Shown: positions 38,996 through 48,523, numbered from the stretch's first letter. The stretch: DNA of 64,000 nt from Rhizobium sp. Root708 (GCF_001429725.1 NZ_LMHV01000023.1:372767-436766); one strand, 5' to 3'. Numbers and translations are program-made. Notes: generated by a model not told the origin, from the sequence alone.

Positions 38996-39336
38996 ATCCT
39001 TTCAAGCCATGTCTCGTAGATTTCGATCGCGAGAGCGTCACGGCTCGAACCGGCATAGTTCGGCCAGACCTCCTTCAACGAGACCACGCAACGATAGTAG
39101 TGGAGGCGCGAGCCCGCGTTGCGACCGTAGGCCTCCCCCTCGTTGTCGACGGCCGCGGGGTCGATGACGGACTCGATCTTCGCCTCCTTGCCGCGAAGGT
39201 ATCGTGGAACGCGGTAATGCCCGATAGGAGACCGCGCCGAGATGCGGACCCTGTCGCCCGCTGCGAATATCGGCTTTTCGCCGAGAGCAAATACGACTGG
39301 CTTTCCATCTGTGACTTCGACGTCGTCCGTCCGCAT
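38992..39336 (-). CDS. Nitrile hydratase beta-subunit C-terminal (SH3-like) protein
   Basis: A 114-residue protein from the ATG at 39336; a GTG at 39360 in frame is an alternative. FAAGDRVRISARSPIGHYRVPRYLRGKEAKIE is the SH3-like barrel of nitrile hydratase beta subunits, or of the separate thiocyanate hydrolase alpha subunit ScnA. Its TGA overlaps the alpha-type gene (ATGA). It is first in a four-gene coupled operon. No cobalt-chaperone (P14K-type) gene is seen. Confidence 0.82.
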   Translation of the reverse strand: MRTDDVEVTDGKPVVFALGEKPIFAAGDRVRISARSPIGHYRVPRYLRGKEAKIESVIDPAAVDNEGEAYGRNAGSRLHYYRCVVSLKEVWPNYAGSSRDALAIEIYETWLERI

Positions 39337-39630
39337 TGAAATATCCCGTTCAAACGCCACCGTCGTCCCGGAGGACGGGACTGGAGACCGGATGCGATGT
39401 TGTCAGTGATTTCTGGTACGTCCGAAACGTCGACATGGTCTTTCGAGAAAGCACGAACGACCGGCCGGGTGGGCTACAGCGGCGACCGTTTCCGTCCTGA
39501 GATGCTTGCCCGCATGATGCGGTCGGCGACGATCGCCACGGCCGCGCCGCCGCAGATGAGGTAGCAGATACCAAGCGGTATATGGCAGCCTCATTTGCTT
39601 GTCGGAAGCCTTCCAGTTTCGTGCGAGCAC
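39337..39630. other. Intergenic interval upstream of the nitrile-hydratase-type operon
   Basis: On the minus strand around 39485-39590 a short string IPLGICYLICGGAAVAIVADRIM can be read, which looks like a single membrane helix, but it has no start codon and ends at a stop soon after. It may be a decayed small membrane gene. Otherwise nothing is seen. Confidence 0.3.
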
Positions 39631-40308
39631 TTATTGGCCAAGGGTAGCGCGGATATCCGCCAGCCTGCGAACCTGCTTTCCCTCCGCATCGAAATTTTCC
39701 GGCGAGAGCCAAGCCTCAAACGCATCGTTGAGCTTCGGCCATTCGCTATCGATCATCGAGAACCAAGCCGTGTCGCGATCGCGGCGCTTGGAGATCATAT
39801 GCTGGCGAAAGACGCCTTCGAAGGTGAAGCCAAAGCGCAAGGCCGTCGTCTTGCTCGGCTCGTTTTTATGGTCGCATTTCCACTCGTAACGGCGGTAGCG
39901 CAGATCTTCGAACACATGCCTGGCCATTAAATAATGCACTTCCGTCGAGATCGCAGAGCGCTGCATGTCAATACCATGCGCCACGCCGCCGATTTCGACC
40001 ACGCCGTTGGCTGGATCGGCACGCATGAAACTCGCCATACCGACGATTTTGGCAGTCCTATTGTTGCGGAAGATATGCGTCAGCCAGCCGCTATTTTTGA
40101 CATCTTCGAGCCACGTGCCAAAATCGTCGATGCCGCCAAAATCGTCCTGCGCAAAGTAACGTAGTAGGGGATTGATGCTCATGTCGCCCAATCCATTCCA
40201 GAGTTCCTGCAGGTGCTGCTCAGGAATGAACGGTTCAACCGTTCCATACCGACCCTTCAGCGTCAGATGGCTTGGGGCTGCAACCTTGTAGTTGGAAAGA
40301 TCGCGCAT
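39631..40308 (-). CDS. GNAT family N-acetyltransferase
   Basis: A 225-residue protein from the ATG at 40308, which follows AGAGGAG. It fits the RimJ/RimL-like group: LWNGLGDMS near residue 40, then KIVGMASFMRADPANGVVEIGGV, and RRYEWKCDHKNEPSKTTALRFGFTFEGVFRQHMISK, the acetyl-CoA-binding strand-helix region. Substrate may be an amino-acid or protein N-terminus, or a small amine. It is a single gene with no obvious operon partner. Confidence 0.88.
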   Translation of the reverse strand: MRDLSNYKVAAPSHLTLKGRYGTVEPFIPEQHLQELWNGLGDMSINPLLRYFAQDDFGGIDDFGTWLEDVKNSGWLTHIFRNNRTAKIVGMASFMRADPANGVVEIGGVAHGIDMQRSAISTEVHYLMARHVFEDLRYRRYEWKCDHKNEPSKTTALRFGFTFEGVFRQHMISKRRDRDTAWFSMIDSEWPKLNDAFEAWLSPENFDAEGKQVRRLADIRATLGQ

Positions 40309-40595
40309 AATCGCTCCTCTGGTCAAGAAGTGGATAGTCCAGCCGCTTTTTAAAGGCAATGGCCTCCTGACAAGGCGGTATTGACCGTAGGCGGACCGCC
40401 GTCGTGAGAGGGATTGAGGCGCCAGGATGGATTTTCCCGATGCTTCGTGGTGTCCGTTCAATCCGGTTAATCCGCCCCTCTCGCTAGTTTCGTGCATCAA
40501 CTAGCTAACCCTCCTTGCCCCGCCTACCTGGGCGTTCGGATCTGCCGCGGCGGCAATGTCTCAGGGGGGACTGGCAGCGCGAAATCCAGCGAAGC

Positions 40596-43436
40596 TCAAG
40601 AACCCAGGTCCATCAACATCTTCGCCCGCAGAAGTCGAGGGGTCGAGAGACCCTCAGTGAATCGCTCGTAGATGGGGAGGAGAATTTTCCGGGTCGGCGG
40701 CTGTTCTCCCCGACCGGCAAGATGTTCGACAAGAGTGATGCTCGCAGTGAGCTCCCAATACAGACCGCGTTGAGCGGACGCTCGTTCGGCGGCCTCCTGA
40801 AACAGGTTCACCGGCGATCTTCCACTGACATTTTGTGCCGCGATTATCTCGCCTTTTCTCCGCAGCAATTCCGGGACCATCCATCGGTAGCCTTTGGCGG
40901 CTGAAAACATCAATGCCTCCTCGATTTGATCGAGGCCCTCGTTCAGACGCCCAGCCATCTGTAACGCGGCTGCGAGTTCGCACATGAAAAAGGGATAGAA
41001 CAGCAAATACGAGGTCTCATGCATTTCACGAAGCCCGGCTCGAAGAGCGTCTATGCCCTCCGCGGGCGAGCCTGATCGCGAAGCCAGACTGCCACGCACA
41101 CACAGTCCCACCGCGTAGAAAGGCTTCATACCATGCTGCAAGGCGTGTTCAATCAGTTCTTCGCCCCACTCTCGAGCTCGAGGCTCGTTGTCCAAGCTCA
41201 AGGATACGAAAGCGGACGCCCAAGCCAGGGCAACGCAAGATACAAAAGGCTGGTTGGTCGCGCGTGCTTCGAGAATGGAATCTTCCGCTGTGCGCGCGGC
41301 TGCGTCCAGTCGACCCAGCGATATCAAGTTGACCGTGTTGTGAGCCATAGAGGACGTTCGAATGTCCGCCCCCAGTCTCAGCATATCTCGGCGACGATTG
41401 ATAAGAGGCGAACTCCTCGCGGCCCAGTCAAGCCTGTCGTGTGCTTCCAGGTGCTCTGCTTGATAAGCCTGCGGAATACCAATCATCCACGCTGCTGCCG
41501 CGCGTGACTGTAGGTCTCGTGCATCGGAACCCTGCTCGTATTCGCGTGCATAGACAAGCGCGTCATCCAACTCCATCGAGCGAGCGGAAAAAAGCCAAAG
41601 CGCGCACGTCACTCGTTGCCGATAATCTGCGTCACCCAAAGCTTTTGCGAGTGACAGCGCGCGAACAAGCGCTTCTCTTCCCCGCTTGCTCATGCCTTGA
41701 GTATAGATCAGGGCAAACCCGAACGCGCATTGAAGGACCATTTCAGTGCGACTGCCCGCCTCACCCTTAAGATGAGACAGCGCCTTCTGAGCCCACTCAC
41801 CAGATTCAAATACAAGCGATGTCGCGGTCCAGAAATCGGAGGTGGCGGCGGCCAGTCTCGCTCCCAACTTCCCATCGCCATCAGGCGATAAGGCCCAAGT
41901 CAAAGCGGCTCGTAGATTGTCAATTTCCCGGCGGTATGGACCGAAATGTTCGATCGCTACCTGAAGTGAGCTGGCATTCGAGAATGGCTGGAAGAACAGC
42001 CAAAAGAACTCCGCACTTCGCTGCATTGCCAGCCGATAGTCAGCGCCGGGCCCGAGTTTTTCGAGCGAGTAGACCCGCACGGTCTCCAGTAGACGCCACC
42101 GAGGAGCCGCGTCCGTTCCTTCAAATATAACCAGCGATTTTGAGACGAGATTCGAAAGCCCTATGGCGGTTACCTCCTCGCCCTCACCGCTCGCCGCTGT
42201 GGCCGCCTCCAACGTGAAGCCTGCGGGGAAGACGGCCAGATTGCGAAGGAGGCGACGCTCGCCTTCCGGCAACAATTCGTAGCTCCAATCAAGTGCGGCC
42301 CGCAGCGTTCGGTGGCGAGGCAGAGCAGTTCGTCGGCCGCCAGTGAGGAGCACAAAGCGATCGTCCAAGCGGCCAGCTATCTGCTGAAGCCCCAAGGTGG
42401 CAGCCCGAGCAGCAGCGAACTCTATGGCTAGGGGAATTCCGTCGAGATGACGGCAGATACCCGCAATAACCGAGATCCGTTCTTCACTCATAGTAAAGTC
42501 AGACTGCAGCGCCAGCGTTCGAGCGACGAACAACTGAACTGCACTATGTTGGAGCCCGTCGGCATTTCCTTCTCTCGCAGGCACCTCGAGCGGCGGTACG
42601 CGATAGGTGAATTCGCCATCTATGCGAAGAAGTTCCCGGCTCGTGGCGAGTACAGATACGTTCGGGCAGGCGCGCAGGATTGCCTCGACCATCTCAGCGG
42701 CGGCGTCGACAACATGTTCGCAATTGTCGATGACAAGCAACATTTTCCTGTTGCCGATGGCTTGAGCCACGAGATCGGCGGAGATGTCATCGCCTTGAAG
42801 GCGTAAGTCGAGGGTTTGGGCAAGCGCTGTCGGAACGAGATTCGAATCTGGAAGCGACACCAGTTCTACAAAGAACGCATCGCCGTCGATCGACGGCTGC
42901 AGACGTCGGGCGACTTCCGATGCAAGTACAGTCTTTCCGATGCCGCCCGGCCCGGTAAGGGTTACAACACGATAGGCCGACATCAACGTTATGATTTGCA
43001 GGATTGAAGCCTGACGTCCAATAAGTTCGGACGCGGCCGAAGGTATATTCGTGACGAAAGCCCCGCGTTCACTCGACGGCACGCGGATCGCTTGCGTCGA
43101 CCCAAGGAATCGCGCCTCGGGTTCGGTCCATTCACCGAGGAGACGATACCCCCGACCGGACACAGTCCGGAGCAGGTCGCGATCCTTACCAAGCGCCCGT
43201 CGTATCGCCGAGATATGTACTTGAAGGGTATTGTCCTCGACCACGAGGCCGGGCCAGACGCGCTTCATCAGTGCGTCCTTCATTACGATCCCGCCCGAGG
43301 CAAGAGCGAGCGCCTCAAGGATTTCGAATGCTCGATTGCCGAGAGGGACCGGTGCGCCCATGGCACGCAGCTCTCGTTTCTCAAGATCAAGCTCCCATCC
43401 GGAATACTCAAAAAGGCCAATCTCAATCTGTCCCAA
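40596..43436 (-). CDS. Large STAND-type regulator: winged-helix plus NB-ARC-like ATPase plus helical repeats
   Basis: A 946-residue protein. Residues 1-100 form an OmpR/CadC-type winged helix (LGNRAFEILEALALASGGIV, then VEDNTLQVHISAIRRALG and GRGYRLL). Walker A is GPGGIGKT (162-169), Walker B is LLVIDNCEH, and further NB-ARC-like motifs are LATSRELL and LDGIPLAIEFAA. The rest (about 450-946) is TPR-like helical repeat that probably senses a ligand. Such regulators bind DNA after ATP-dependent oligomerisation. It is divergent from an orphan LuxR gene 248 bp away and is one candidate for controlling the island to its right. Confidence 0.92.
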   Translation of the reverse strand: MGQIEIGLFEYSGWELDLEKRELRAMGAPVPLGNRAFEILEALALASGGIVMKDALMKRVWPGLVVEDNTLQVHISAIRRALGKDRDLLRTVSGRGYRLLGEWTEPEARFLGSTQAIRVPSSERGAFVTNIPSAASELIGRQASILQIITLMSAYRVVTLTGPGGIGKTVLASEVARRLQPSIDGDAFFVELVSLPDSNLVPTALAQTLDLRLQGDDISADLVAQAIGNRKMLLVIDNCEHVVDAAAEMVEAILRACPNVSVLATSRELLRIDGEFTYRVPPLEVPAREGNADGLQHSAVQLFVARTLALQSDFTMSEERISVIAGICRHLDGIPLAIEFAAARAATLGLQQIAGRLDDRFVLLTGGRRTALPRHRTLRAALDWSYELLPEGERRLLRNLAVFPAGFTLEAATAASGEGEEVTAIGLSNLVSKSLVIFEGTDAAPRWRLLETVRVYSLEKLGPGADYRLAMQRSAEFFWLFFQPFSNASSLQVAIEHFGPYRREIDNLRAALTWALSPDGDGKLGARLAAATSDFWTATSLVFESGEWAQKALSHLKGEAGSRTEMVLQCAFGFALIYTQGMSKRGREALVRALSLAKALGDADYRQRVTCALWLFSARSMELDDALVYAREYEQGSDARDLQSRAAAAWMIGIPQAYQAEHLEAHDRLDWAARSSPLINRRRDMLRLGADIRTSSMAHNTVNLISLGRLDAAARTAEDSILEARATNQPFVSCVALAWASAFVSLSLDNEPRAREWGEELIEHALQHGMKPFYAVGLCVRGSLASRSGSPAEGIDALRAGLREMHETSYLLFYPFFMCELAAALQMAGRLNEGLDQIEEALMFSAAKGYRWMVPELLRRKGEIIAAQNVSGRSPVNLFQEAAERASAQRGLYWELTASITLVEHLAGRGEQPPTRKILLPIYERFTEGLSTPRLLRAKMLMDLGS

Positions 43437-43684
43437 AGCAATCCGATTCTATGTGGATGGAGCCATGACAATAAGACCATGGAAGGGGCAGATTGCGGAA
43501 CAGCGCTTACGCAACCCTTAGAAGAATTATTCAGCTTTTTTCAGGTTCGGTCACGCCACTTAAGTCGCAACAGCCTGCGCGCTCGTCTAAAACCATTACA
43601 GCAATATCCACACAAGCGAGTACGACCTGTCAATCAAGCACTTCAGCCGGATATCGCGTGTAAAATCAATGTGGGAGAAATGAC

Positions 43685-44350
43685 ATGTACCTCACCAGAT
43701 ACCTTACCGCTCCTTTGAAGCACGTCATCATACCGCCCAGCTTCCCGGTGGTGGCAGTGCTGAGCAACGGCACCGATATCTCCTCGGTGCTGCATGAACA
43801 TACCACTCGAATGGGATGGCACCCAGAGCAGTACGCCTCGGCAACCAGCTTTCTGGATAGCGCGCAGGCCGGCTCCTTCGGGTGTATTGTCGTTGATGCT
43901 GGCATGGCCGAACTAACGGCCTCAGATCTCACGCAGCTTATTTGTTTACATGCCCCGCATTGCCCCATCATCGTTCTGACCGCCAAGCCCCGTGCCGCCA
44001 TGACCGCCACGATCAGCAAATTCCGCGTGACATTCATGCCGAAACCAGAAGACCCCAGCGTTCTTGAGGATGAGGTGAATGCAGCAATTCGTGCAATCAA
44101 TGACGCGAACCGTCTGGAAGCCTATTTTCTGACGCTAACGCCGCGAGAGCGACAGGTTATGAAGTTTGTAGCGGAGGGCCTGTTGAACAAGCAGGTGGCT
44201 TTTAGACTGAACATCAGCGAGATAACCGTGAAGGCTCACCGGGGGCAAGTCATGAGAAAGATGAATGCCAGAACCCTGCCGGATTTGGTCAACATGGCCG
44301 CGAGACTTGGGCCAGCCTCAGGATATGCCGACCGTCAATCAACTCCGTGA
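43685..44350 (+). CDS. Orphan LuxR/FixJ-type regulator with degenerate receiver
   Basis: A 221-residue protein. Residues about 20-135 resemble a receiver domain: a candidate phospho-acceptor Asp in CIVVDAGMAELTASDL, Thr in VLTAKPR and Lys in MPKPED; the acidic pocket at the start of the domain (VVAVLSNGTD) is not convincing. Residues 150-210 are a LuxR-type HTH (LTPRERQVMKFVAEGLLNKQVA, ISEITVKAHRGQVMRKM). No histidine kinase is adjacent. The start is ATG 43685, after GGGAGAAATG. Confidence 0.9.
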   Translation: MYLTRYLTAPLKHVIIPPSFPVVAVLSNGTDISSVLHEHTTRMGWHPEQYASATSFLDSAQAGSFGCIVVDAGMAELTASDLTQLICLHAPHCPIIVLTAKPRAAMTATISKFRVTFMPKPEDPSVLEDEVNAAIRAINDANRLEAYFLTLTPRERQVMKFVAEGLLNKQVAFRLNISEITVKAHRGQVMRKMNARTLPDLVNMAARLGPASGYADRQSTP

Positions 44351-44831
44351 TATCCGCTACCCTGTTTTCAAGGAACCGAATGCCGCGCATTTTTGGGCAA
44401 TCTGGGGCAATTGTTCAAATGCGGCTTCTGCCTAGCGAACTAAACATATGCTTAGGATCAGCTACGGGTCTATCCGACTGACCGTACGGCACTAACACCG
44501 GGCATTCTTGTGAAGTTCGAAGCAATCTCGGAAAACAGAGGTGTGGTAGTTCCAGTCTCTTAAATCTGCTCCGAATGAACAGCCTCCTGAAATTTCACAG
44601 CTAGAGTTCGGTGGGGCGCTGCTATTGCCTTGCTCATGCAGAGCTTTATGAAAGGTTCAAGATGTCAAGCGCCGGGCTCGGGGGGACCCGGAATGGCTTG
44701 CAGCGTATGCGAAAAAGCTGTCATTTTCCCCGCAAACCAACATCCCTCTGCGTAGATTTCTTTGACGCATCGGGCCAGCAGAGCGGCCGGGAGATAGTAA
44801 CTGGCCTCTCTGCTGCTTATCGAGGAACGGC
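44351..44831. other. Intergenic region at the left edge of the detoxification island
   Basis: About 480 bp between the LuxR gene and the convergent DJ-1/PfpI gene. I see no gene, RNA or strong repeat, and no copy of the 24-bp operator found further right. Confidence 0.35.
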
Positions 44832-45533
44832 CTATGCTACCTTCGCGCCGGCCTTCATGCTGGTGAGAAGCTTTACGAGTGCTTGCGCGCCGGCTGTCGA
44901 AGATGCCGGATTTTGGCCGGTGATCAGTCTGCCGTCGGTGATGGCGAAACTCTCCCAGTTCGGCTTCTTCTCATAGAGGCCGCCGAGCCGCTTGAGCTCG
45001 TCCTCGACGAGGAACGGCACGACCTTGGTCAGTTGCACTGCTTCTTCCTCGCCGTTGGTAAAACCAGTGACCCGCTTGCCCTTGACGATTGGAGCGCCGT
45101 TGTAGGTTACCCGGTGCAGCACGGCCGGTGCGTGGCAGACTGCCGCGACGGGCTTGCCTGAGTTGTAGAAGGTCTCGATGAGCTTGATCGAGTCGGGATT
45201 GTCCACCAGATCCCACATGGGACCATGGCCGCCGGGATAGAAGACTGCGTCGAAATCGTCGGAGCGAACGTCGCTCAACTTCCCGGTGGTTGCGAACACT
45301 TTTTGGGCGGCCTTATCCTCCTTGAATCGCGCCATGGCGGGCGTCTGGTTCTCCGGCAGGTCGCTTTTCGGGTCGATGGGCGGTTGGCCGCCCTTGGGTG
45401 ACACCAGCGTCAGATCGACGCCGGCATCGCGGAAGACGTAATAGGGCGCAGCACCCTCTTCGAGCCAGAAGCCAGTCTTGCGCCCCGTGCTTCCGAGTAT
45501 ATCGTGAGAGGTGAATACCATGAGAATCTTCAT
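44832..45533 (-). CDS. DJ-1/PfpI family protein (Hsp31-like type 1 glutamine amidotransferase fold)
   Basis: A 233-residue protein. The nucleophile-elbow Cys is in AAVCHAPAVL, with an acidic partner in FYPGGHGPMWDL, and the early segment VFTSHDILGSTGRKTGFWLEE is typical of the Hsp31/class with an extra lid. Members act as glyoxalase III, deglycase or chaperone on reactive carbonyls. A 24-bp operator copy lies 78 bp upstream. It is the leftmost gene of the regulon inferred here. Confidence 0.9.
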   Translation of the reverse strand: MKILMVFTSHDILGSTGRKTGFWLEEGAAPYYVFRDAGVDLTLVSPKGGQPPIDPKSDLPENQTPAMARFKEDKAAQKVFATTGKLSDVRSDDFDAVFYPGGHGPMWDLVDNPDSIKLIETFYNSGKPVAAVCHAPAVLHRVTYNGAPIVKGKRVTGFTNGEEEAVQLTKVVPFLVEDELKRLGGLYEKKPNWESFAITDGRLITGQNPASSTAGAQALVKLLTSMKAGAKVA

Positions 45534-45610
45534 CGTTCAGCTCCTTGCAATGCTGTTCAGCAGCGGAATGGCTGCGGATAGAAACTACCGAGGATGAGTG
45601 CATTTCGCAC

Positions 45611-45634
45611 TTGCACGTTGGTATCGCCAACACC
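45611..45634 (+). promoter_or_regulatory. 24-bp regulon element, site a
   Basis: TTGCAC-GTT-GGTAT-CGCC-AACACC. It lies 78 bp upstream of the DJ-1/PfpI gene and is followed at once by TTGGTATCGG. It matches the consensus TTGNAC-N3-GGTRT-N4-GATACC except for GAT to AAC at the end. A clear facing partner is not present. Confidence 0.65.
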
Positions 45635-45769
45635 TTGGTATCGGTCGGTGCGCGAAGTTGAAGCGTAGGGAGATCCCGAGCTTGAAAAAGCCAGGACGCT
45701 GACCTCATTGACAGGTCAGACCATTTTAGCTGCGGTCGACCCGTCTAGTGCGGCCTTGAACCGCACCTG

Positions 45770-46162
45770 CTATCCAAGCTCGCCTGTCAAGAATTGCGCC
45801 CTGCCCAAGCCGAACGACCAGTCCTCGTCCGAGTTGTTGATCATGGTGACCATCACGTCGGACGGCTCGATATCGCAGCGGGCTTGTAGCTCGCGGGCGA
45901 GATTGGCATAGAACGCGACCTTGGCATCTCGAGACCGCGGCCGACTGACGATTTCGAGCAGGATGATTTTTTCAGTCCGCGCGATGTCGAGCCCGGTGTC
46001 GAGAGCCCAAAAGTGAGACGCCTCGTGCTCATGAAGGATTTGATAGCGGTCTCGCGGAGGGACGCCGAAGGACGCGACAATGACGTCGTGGATTGTATCC
46101 AACAGCATGCTGAGTTCCTGAGACGTCCGACATTTCAGGACATGGACTTTGACCAGCGGCAT
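45770..46162 (-). CDS. Tautomerase superfamily protein, 130 residues
   Basis: From the ATG at 46162 the protein starts MPLVKVHVLKCRTSQE, placing Pro at position 1 of the mature chain, the catalytic base of tautomerases. The sequence ILHEHEASHFW resembles the longer, double-length group that includes malonate-semialdehyde-decarboxylase-like proteins. It contains a conserved-looking SDVMVTMINNSDEDWSFG region near the C-terminus. Operator n lies 190 bp upstream. Confidence 0.85.
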   Translation of the reverse strand: MPLVKVHVLKCRTSQELSMLLDTIHDVIVASFGVPPRDRYQILHEHEASHFWALDTGLDIARTEKIILLEIVSRPRSRDAKVAFYANLARELQARCDIEPSDVMVTMINNSDEDWSFGLGRAQFLTGELG

Positions 46163-46352
46163 CGGACGTCTCCCTGGCTTTCGCTTTAAGTGCCGACGAC
46201 GTCCACGGCTTAGAAGCATTCTGTTCTGCGGCGCGACCGGGGCGCCTGCGAATGGATGCGGCTTGCTCTCGCGTCTCGCCTTATGCGATCCGGGCTCTGG
46301 TCGTCATCGAACCAACGGACAAGAGCGTGAGCCGGATCGCAAGCATACGCTA

Positions 46353-46376
46353 TTGAACGATGGTATGGCCGATACG
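46353..46376 (+). promoter_or_regulatory. 24-bp regulon element, site n
   Basis: TTGAAC-GAT-GGTAT-GGCC-GATACG, preceded by CGCTA as in other copies. It lies in the 325-bp gap between the two tautomerase genes and would control the downstream one (start 46162). No convincing facing partner was found. Confidence 0.65.
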
Positions 46377-46487
46377 CCGGTTCTGCATTCAGTTATGGAT
46401 CCTGCCGGTGGTGCGTATGGCATGCGGCACGCCGCCGGCTGTTCTTCCGGCGGCGTCAGCGCAGTGATCTCCGAGATCGTCCGGAAT

Positions 46488-46724
46488 TCAGGCCGTTCCG
46501 TCTGCCTTCTTCTTTCTATACTGGACAGTTGGGAGGCCTCCCCAACCCCAATTGTCGAGTTCGACCTCCTCGATCACCACATAGGTCGATTCCAGTGGCT
46601 TGTTGAGAACGTCGAGCATGACTTGACTGACGCCGGCGATGATCGCGGCCTTTTCCTCGGCAGTGACCGATGTGCGATCGGGCGTCGTGCCTTCACGCGT
46701 TACCTGTACGGTGACGATGGGCAT
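46488..46724 (-). CDS. 4-oxalocrotonate tautomerase family protein
   Basis: A 78-residue protein starting MPIVTVQVTREG, with Pro1 as the expected catalytic base and the conserved VVIEEVELDNWGWGG strand region. It begins 33 nt after the DsbA-like gene and is probably cotranscribed with it. Confidence 0.9.
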   Translation of the reverse strand: MPIVTVQVTREGTTPDRTSVTAEEKAAIIAGVSQVMLDVLNKPLESTYVVIEEVELDNWGWGGLPTVQYRKKKADGTA

Positions 46725-46757
46725 TTCGTACTCTCCTTGTTCGAGGCGGGATCGACC

Positions 46758-47390
46758 CTAGGCGGCCATTGCCTCTAAATGCTTCTGGAGTTGATCGACG
46801 TGGGCATAACCGGCGCCAACCCTGCTCAGTATCCCACCGTTCTTCAGGAACAGCGTGGGGAAGCTGGAAACACCCATCGCACGGGCCGTCGCGAAGTCTG
46901 TCGCAGCCTCTTCGATGGTGCTTCTCTTCTTCCATGTTGCAAGGAAATCGGCTGCGGAGACAGGATGACCCAACTCCTCAAGCGCCCTGTGTCCCACATC
47001 CGCAAGGACCGCCCCATCCGTGGTGTCCAGTGCAGCAACGTAGAAGGCGTGCTGGAATGCCCGAAAGACCTTCAACATATCCGCTTCCGGCCGAAGAATT
47101 CGGGCAGTCACAACCGCGCGGCAGACGGGCTCGGTATCGTAGACGAAACCGGTTCGGGCGAGCAGGCCTTCACGGTTGAACGGCACGCCGCTAGCTTCCT
47201 CGACCTTCGCCCAGTGATGCAGCCTGAATTGCTTGCCAGCGTCGTCCAGAACGTCGGTCGCGCCAGCCCGTAGTCCACCGAGAACAATCCTCAGCGAGGC
47301 GTCGGGGCGCCGTTGGAGCAGAAGCTCCATCTGCTTGCCGAATCCATAGCACCACGAGCACATCGGATCGGCGGCCAATACAAGTTCCAT
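46758..47390 (-). CDS. DsbA/FrnE family thioredoxin-fold oxidoreductase
   Basis: A 210-residue cytosolic protein: no signal peptide, redox motif CSWC at residues 11-14 in DPMCSWCYGFG, and a helical insertion, then the cis-Pro loop in VSSFPTLFLKNGG. It resembles FrnE-like or glutathione-S-transferase-kappa-like proteins. It lies between an SDR gene and a tautomerase gene on the same strand. Confidence 0.9.
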   Translation of the reverse strand: MELVLAADPMCSWCYGFGKQMELLLQRRPDASLRIVLGGLRAGATDVLDDAGKQFRLHHWAKVEEASGVPFNREGLLARTGFVYDTEPVCRAVVTARILRPEADMLKVFRAFQHAFYVAALDTTDGAVLADVGHRALEELGHPVSAADFLATWKKRSTIEEAATDFATARAMGVSSFPTLFLKNGGILSRVGAGYAHVDQLQKHLEAMAA

Positions 47391-47416
47391 TGTCTTTCCT
47401 TTCGCTTGCCAGAACG

Positions 47417-47441
47417 AAGCGTGGCGCGATACGCCACGCTT
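47417..47441. terminator. Strong hairpin between SDR and dsbA-like genes
   Basis: AAGCGTGGCG, loop CGATA, CGCCACGCTT: a perfect 10-bp stem between two genes on the minus strand. It could terminate or attenuate transcription after the SDR gene. The T-run is short. Confidence 0.5.
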
Positions 47442-47456
47442 TCCTCACGGTCAGGC

Positions 47457-48170
47457 CTACCAACGACCAGCGTTCTGGCCGCCGTCGACATGAAGGATCT
47501 CGCCAGTGACGAAGCCGGCGCCCTCGAGGTAGATGACGGCATCGACGATGTCGCGAATCTCGCCCATATGGCCGACGGGATGAAGTGCCGACAGGAACTC
47601 ATGGGTCTCGGGAGCGTGCATCGGGGTCTTGATGATGCCCGGCGAGACGGCGTTCACTCGGACACCGGTCTTGGCAAACTCGATTGCCAGTTCCTTCGTC
47701 ACTGCGTTCAATCCGCCCTTGGTAAGCGATGCAAGGGCCGCCGGAACGCTGGCGACCGGCTGGTTGACGAGGCTCGTCGTTATGCTGACGATGTGGCCGG
47801 ATCCCTGCTTCAGCATTTCCCTGGCCGCGCGCTGGGTAATGTGGAAGAACCCGGCGACGTTGACGCCGAAGTTAAGGTCGTAGTCTTCCTGGGTGAAATC
47901 GACGAACGGCTTTGCGGTAAAGACGCCAGCATTGTTGACCAGCGTATCCACGCGGCCGAAGCGCTCGAGTGCTTCGCGCACCACGCGGTCTGCCGTCTCG
48001 GAATTGGAGATGTCGCCAGCGACGGCGTGCACGCCTTCGTCAGAACCTTGCTTGATTGAACGCGAGGTGGCGACCACGCGGTAGTTCCGCTCGCGGTAGG
48101 CGCGGACGAGACCTTCACCGATACCCTGCGATGCGCCGGTGATGATGGCGACCTTCTGCTGATTGCTCAT
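47457..48170 (-). CDS. SDR family oxidoreductase, Tyr-less
   Basis: A 237-residue SDR from the ATG at 48170, with ITGASQGIGEGLV, LVNNAGVF and VNAVSPGIIKTPMHAP. The YxxxK position reads ASLTK, so the catalytic Tyr is replaced by Ala while Lys stays. It is a close relative of the SDR at 55457, which has Pro at the same place. Binding of NAD(P) is likely but the chemistry is uncertain. Confidence 0.88.
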   Translation of the reverse strand: MSNQQKVAIITGASQGIGEGLVRAYRERNYRVVATSRSIKQGSDEGVHAVAGDISNSETADRVVREALERFGRVDTLVNNAGVFTAKPFVDFTQEDYDLNFGVNVAGFFHITQRAAREMLKQGSGHIVSITTSLVNQPVASVPAALASLTKGGLNAVTKELAIEFAKTGVRVNAVSPGIIKTPMHAPETHEFLSALHPVGHMGEIRDIVDAVIYLEGAGFVTGEILHVDGGQNAGRW

Positions 48171-48523
48171 GATATACATCCTTTTCAATTGCAGCGGTCC
48201 TGGTTCGGGCCGCCCGCCGCCCTCGGCGTCGGTGCTATTGATTTAGATCCGATTGACGATCGGGAGAATTGCCAACATCAAGCAATCACTTCACCGATTT
48301 TCGGGATAATGTTGGTTTCGATCTTGTGAGCAATCCGCAAAGATAGCCAGTTCCCTCCCGCGTTGCCGAGACCTGGGCAACTGAGCATGTCACGTTGGAA
48401 GCAAGGACGTTTGCACCTTTCGCGCCTACACCTTTGGAGCCATCAACGCAGCTACCCTGCCAGGGCATAGGCAGGAATAGTAGCGGCATGTGATATTTCA
48501 ATCGGGATAGTGATATTAGGCTG
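48171..48523. other. Intergenic region
   Basis: About 350 bp upstream of the SDR gene. It does not contain a recognisable copy of the 24-bp operator, unlike the neighbouring promoter regions, and no gene is seen. Confidence 0.35.
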
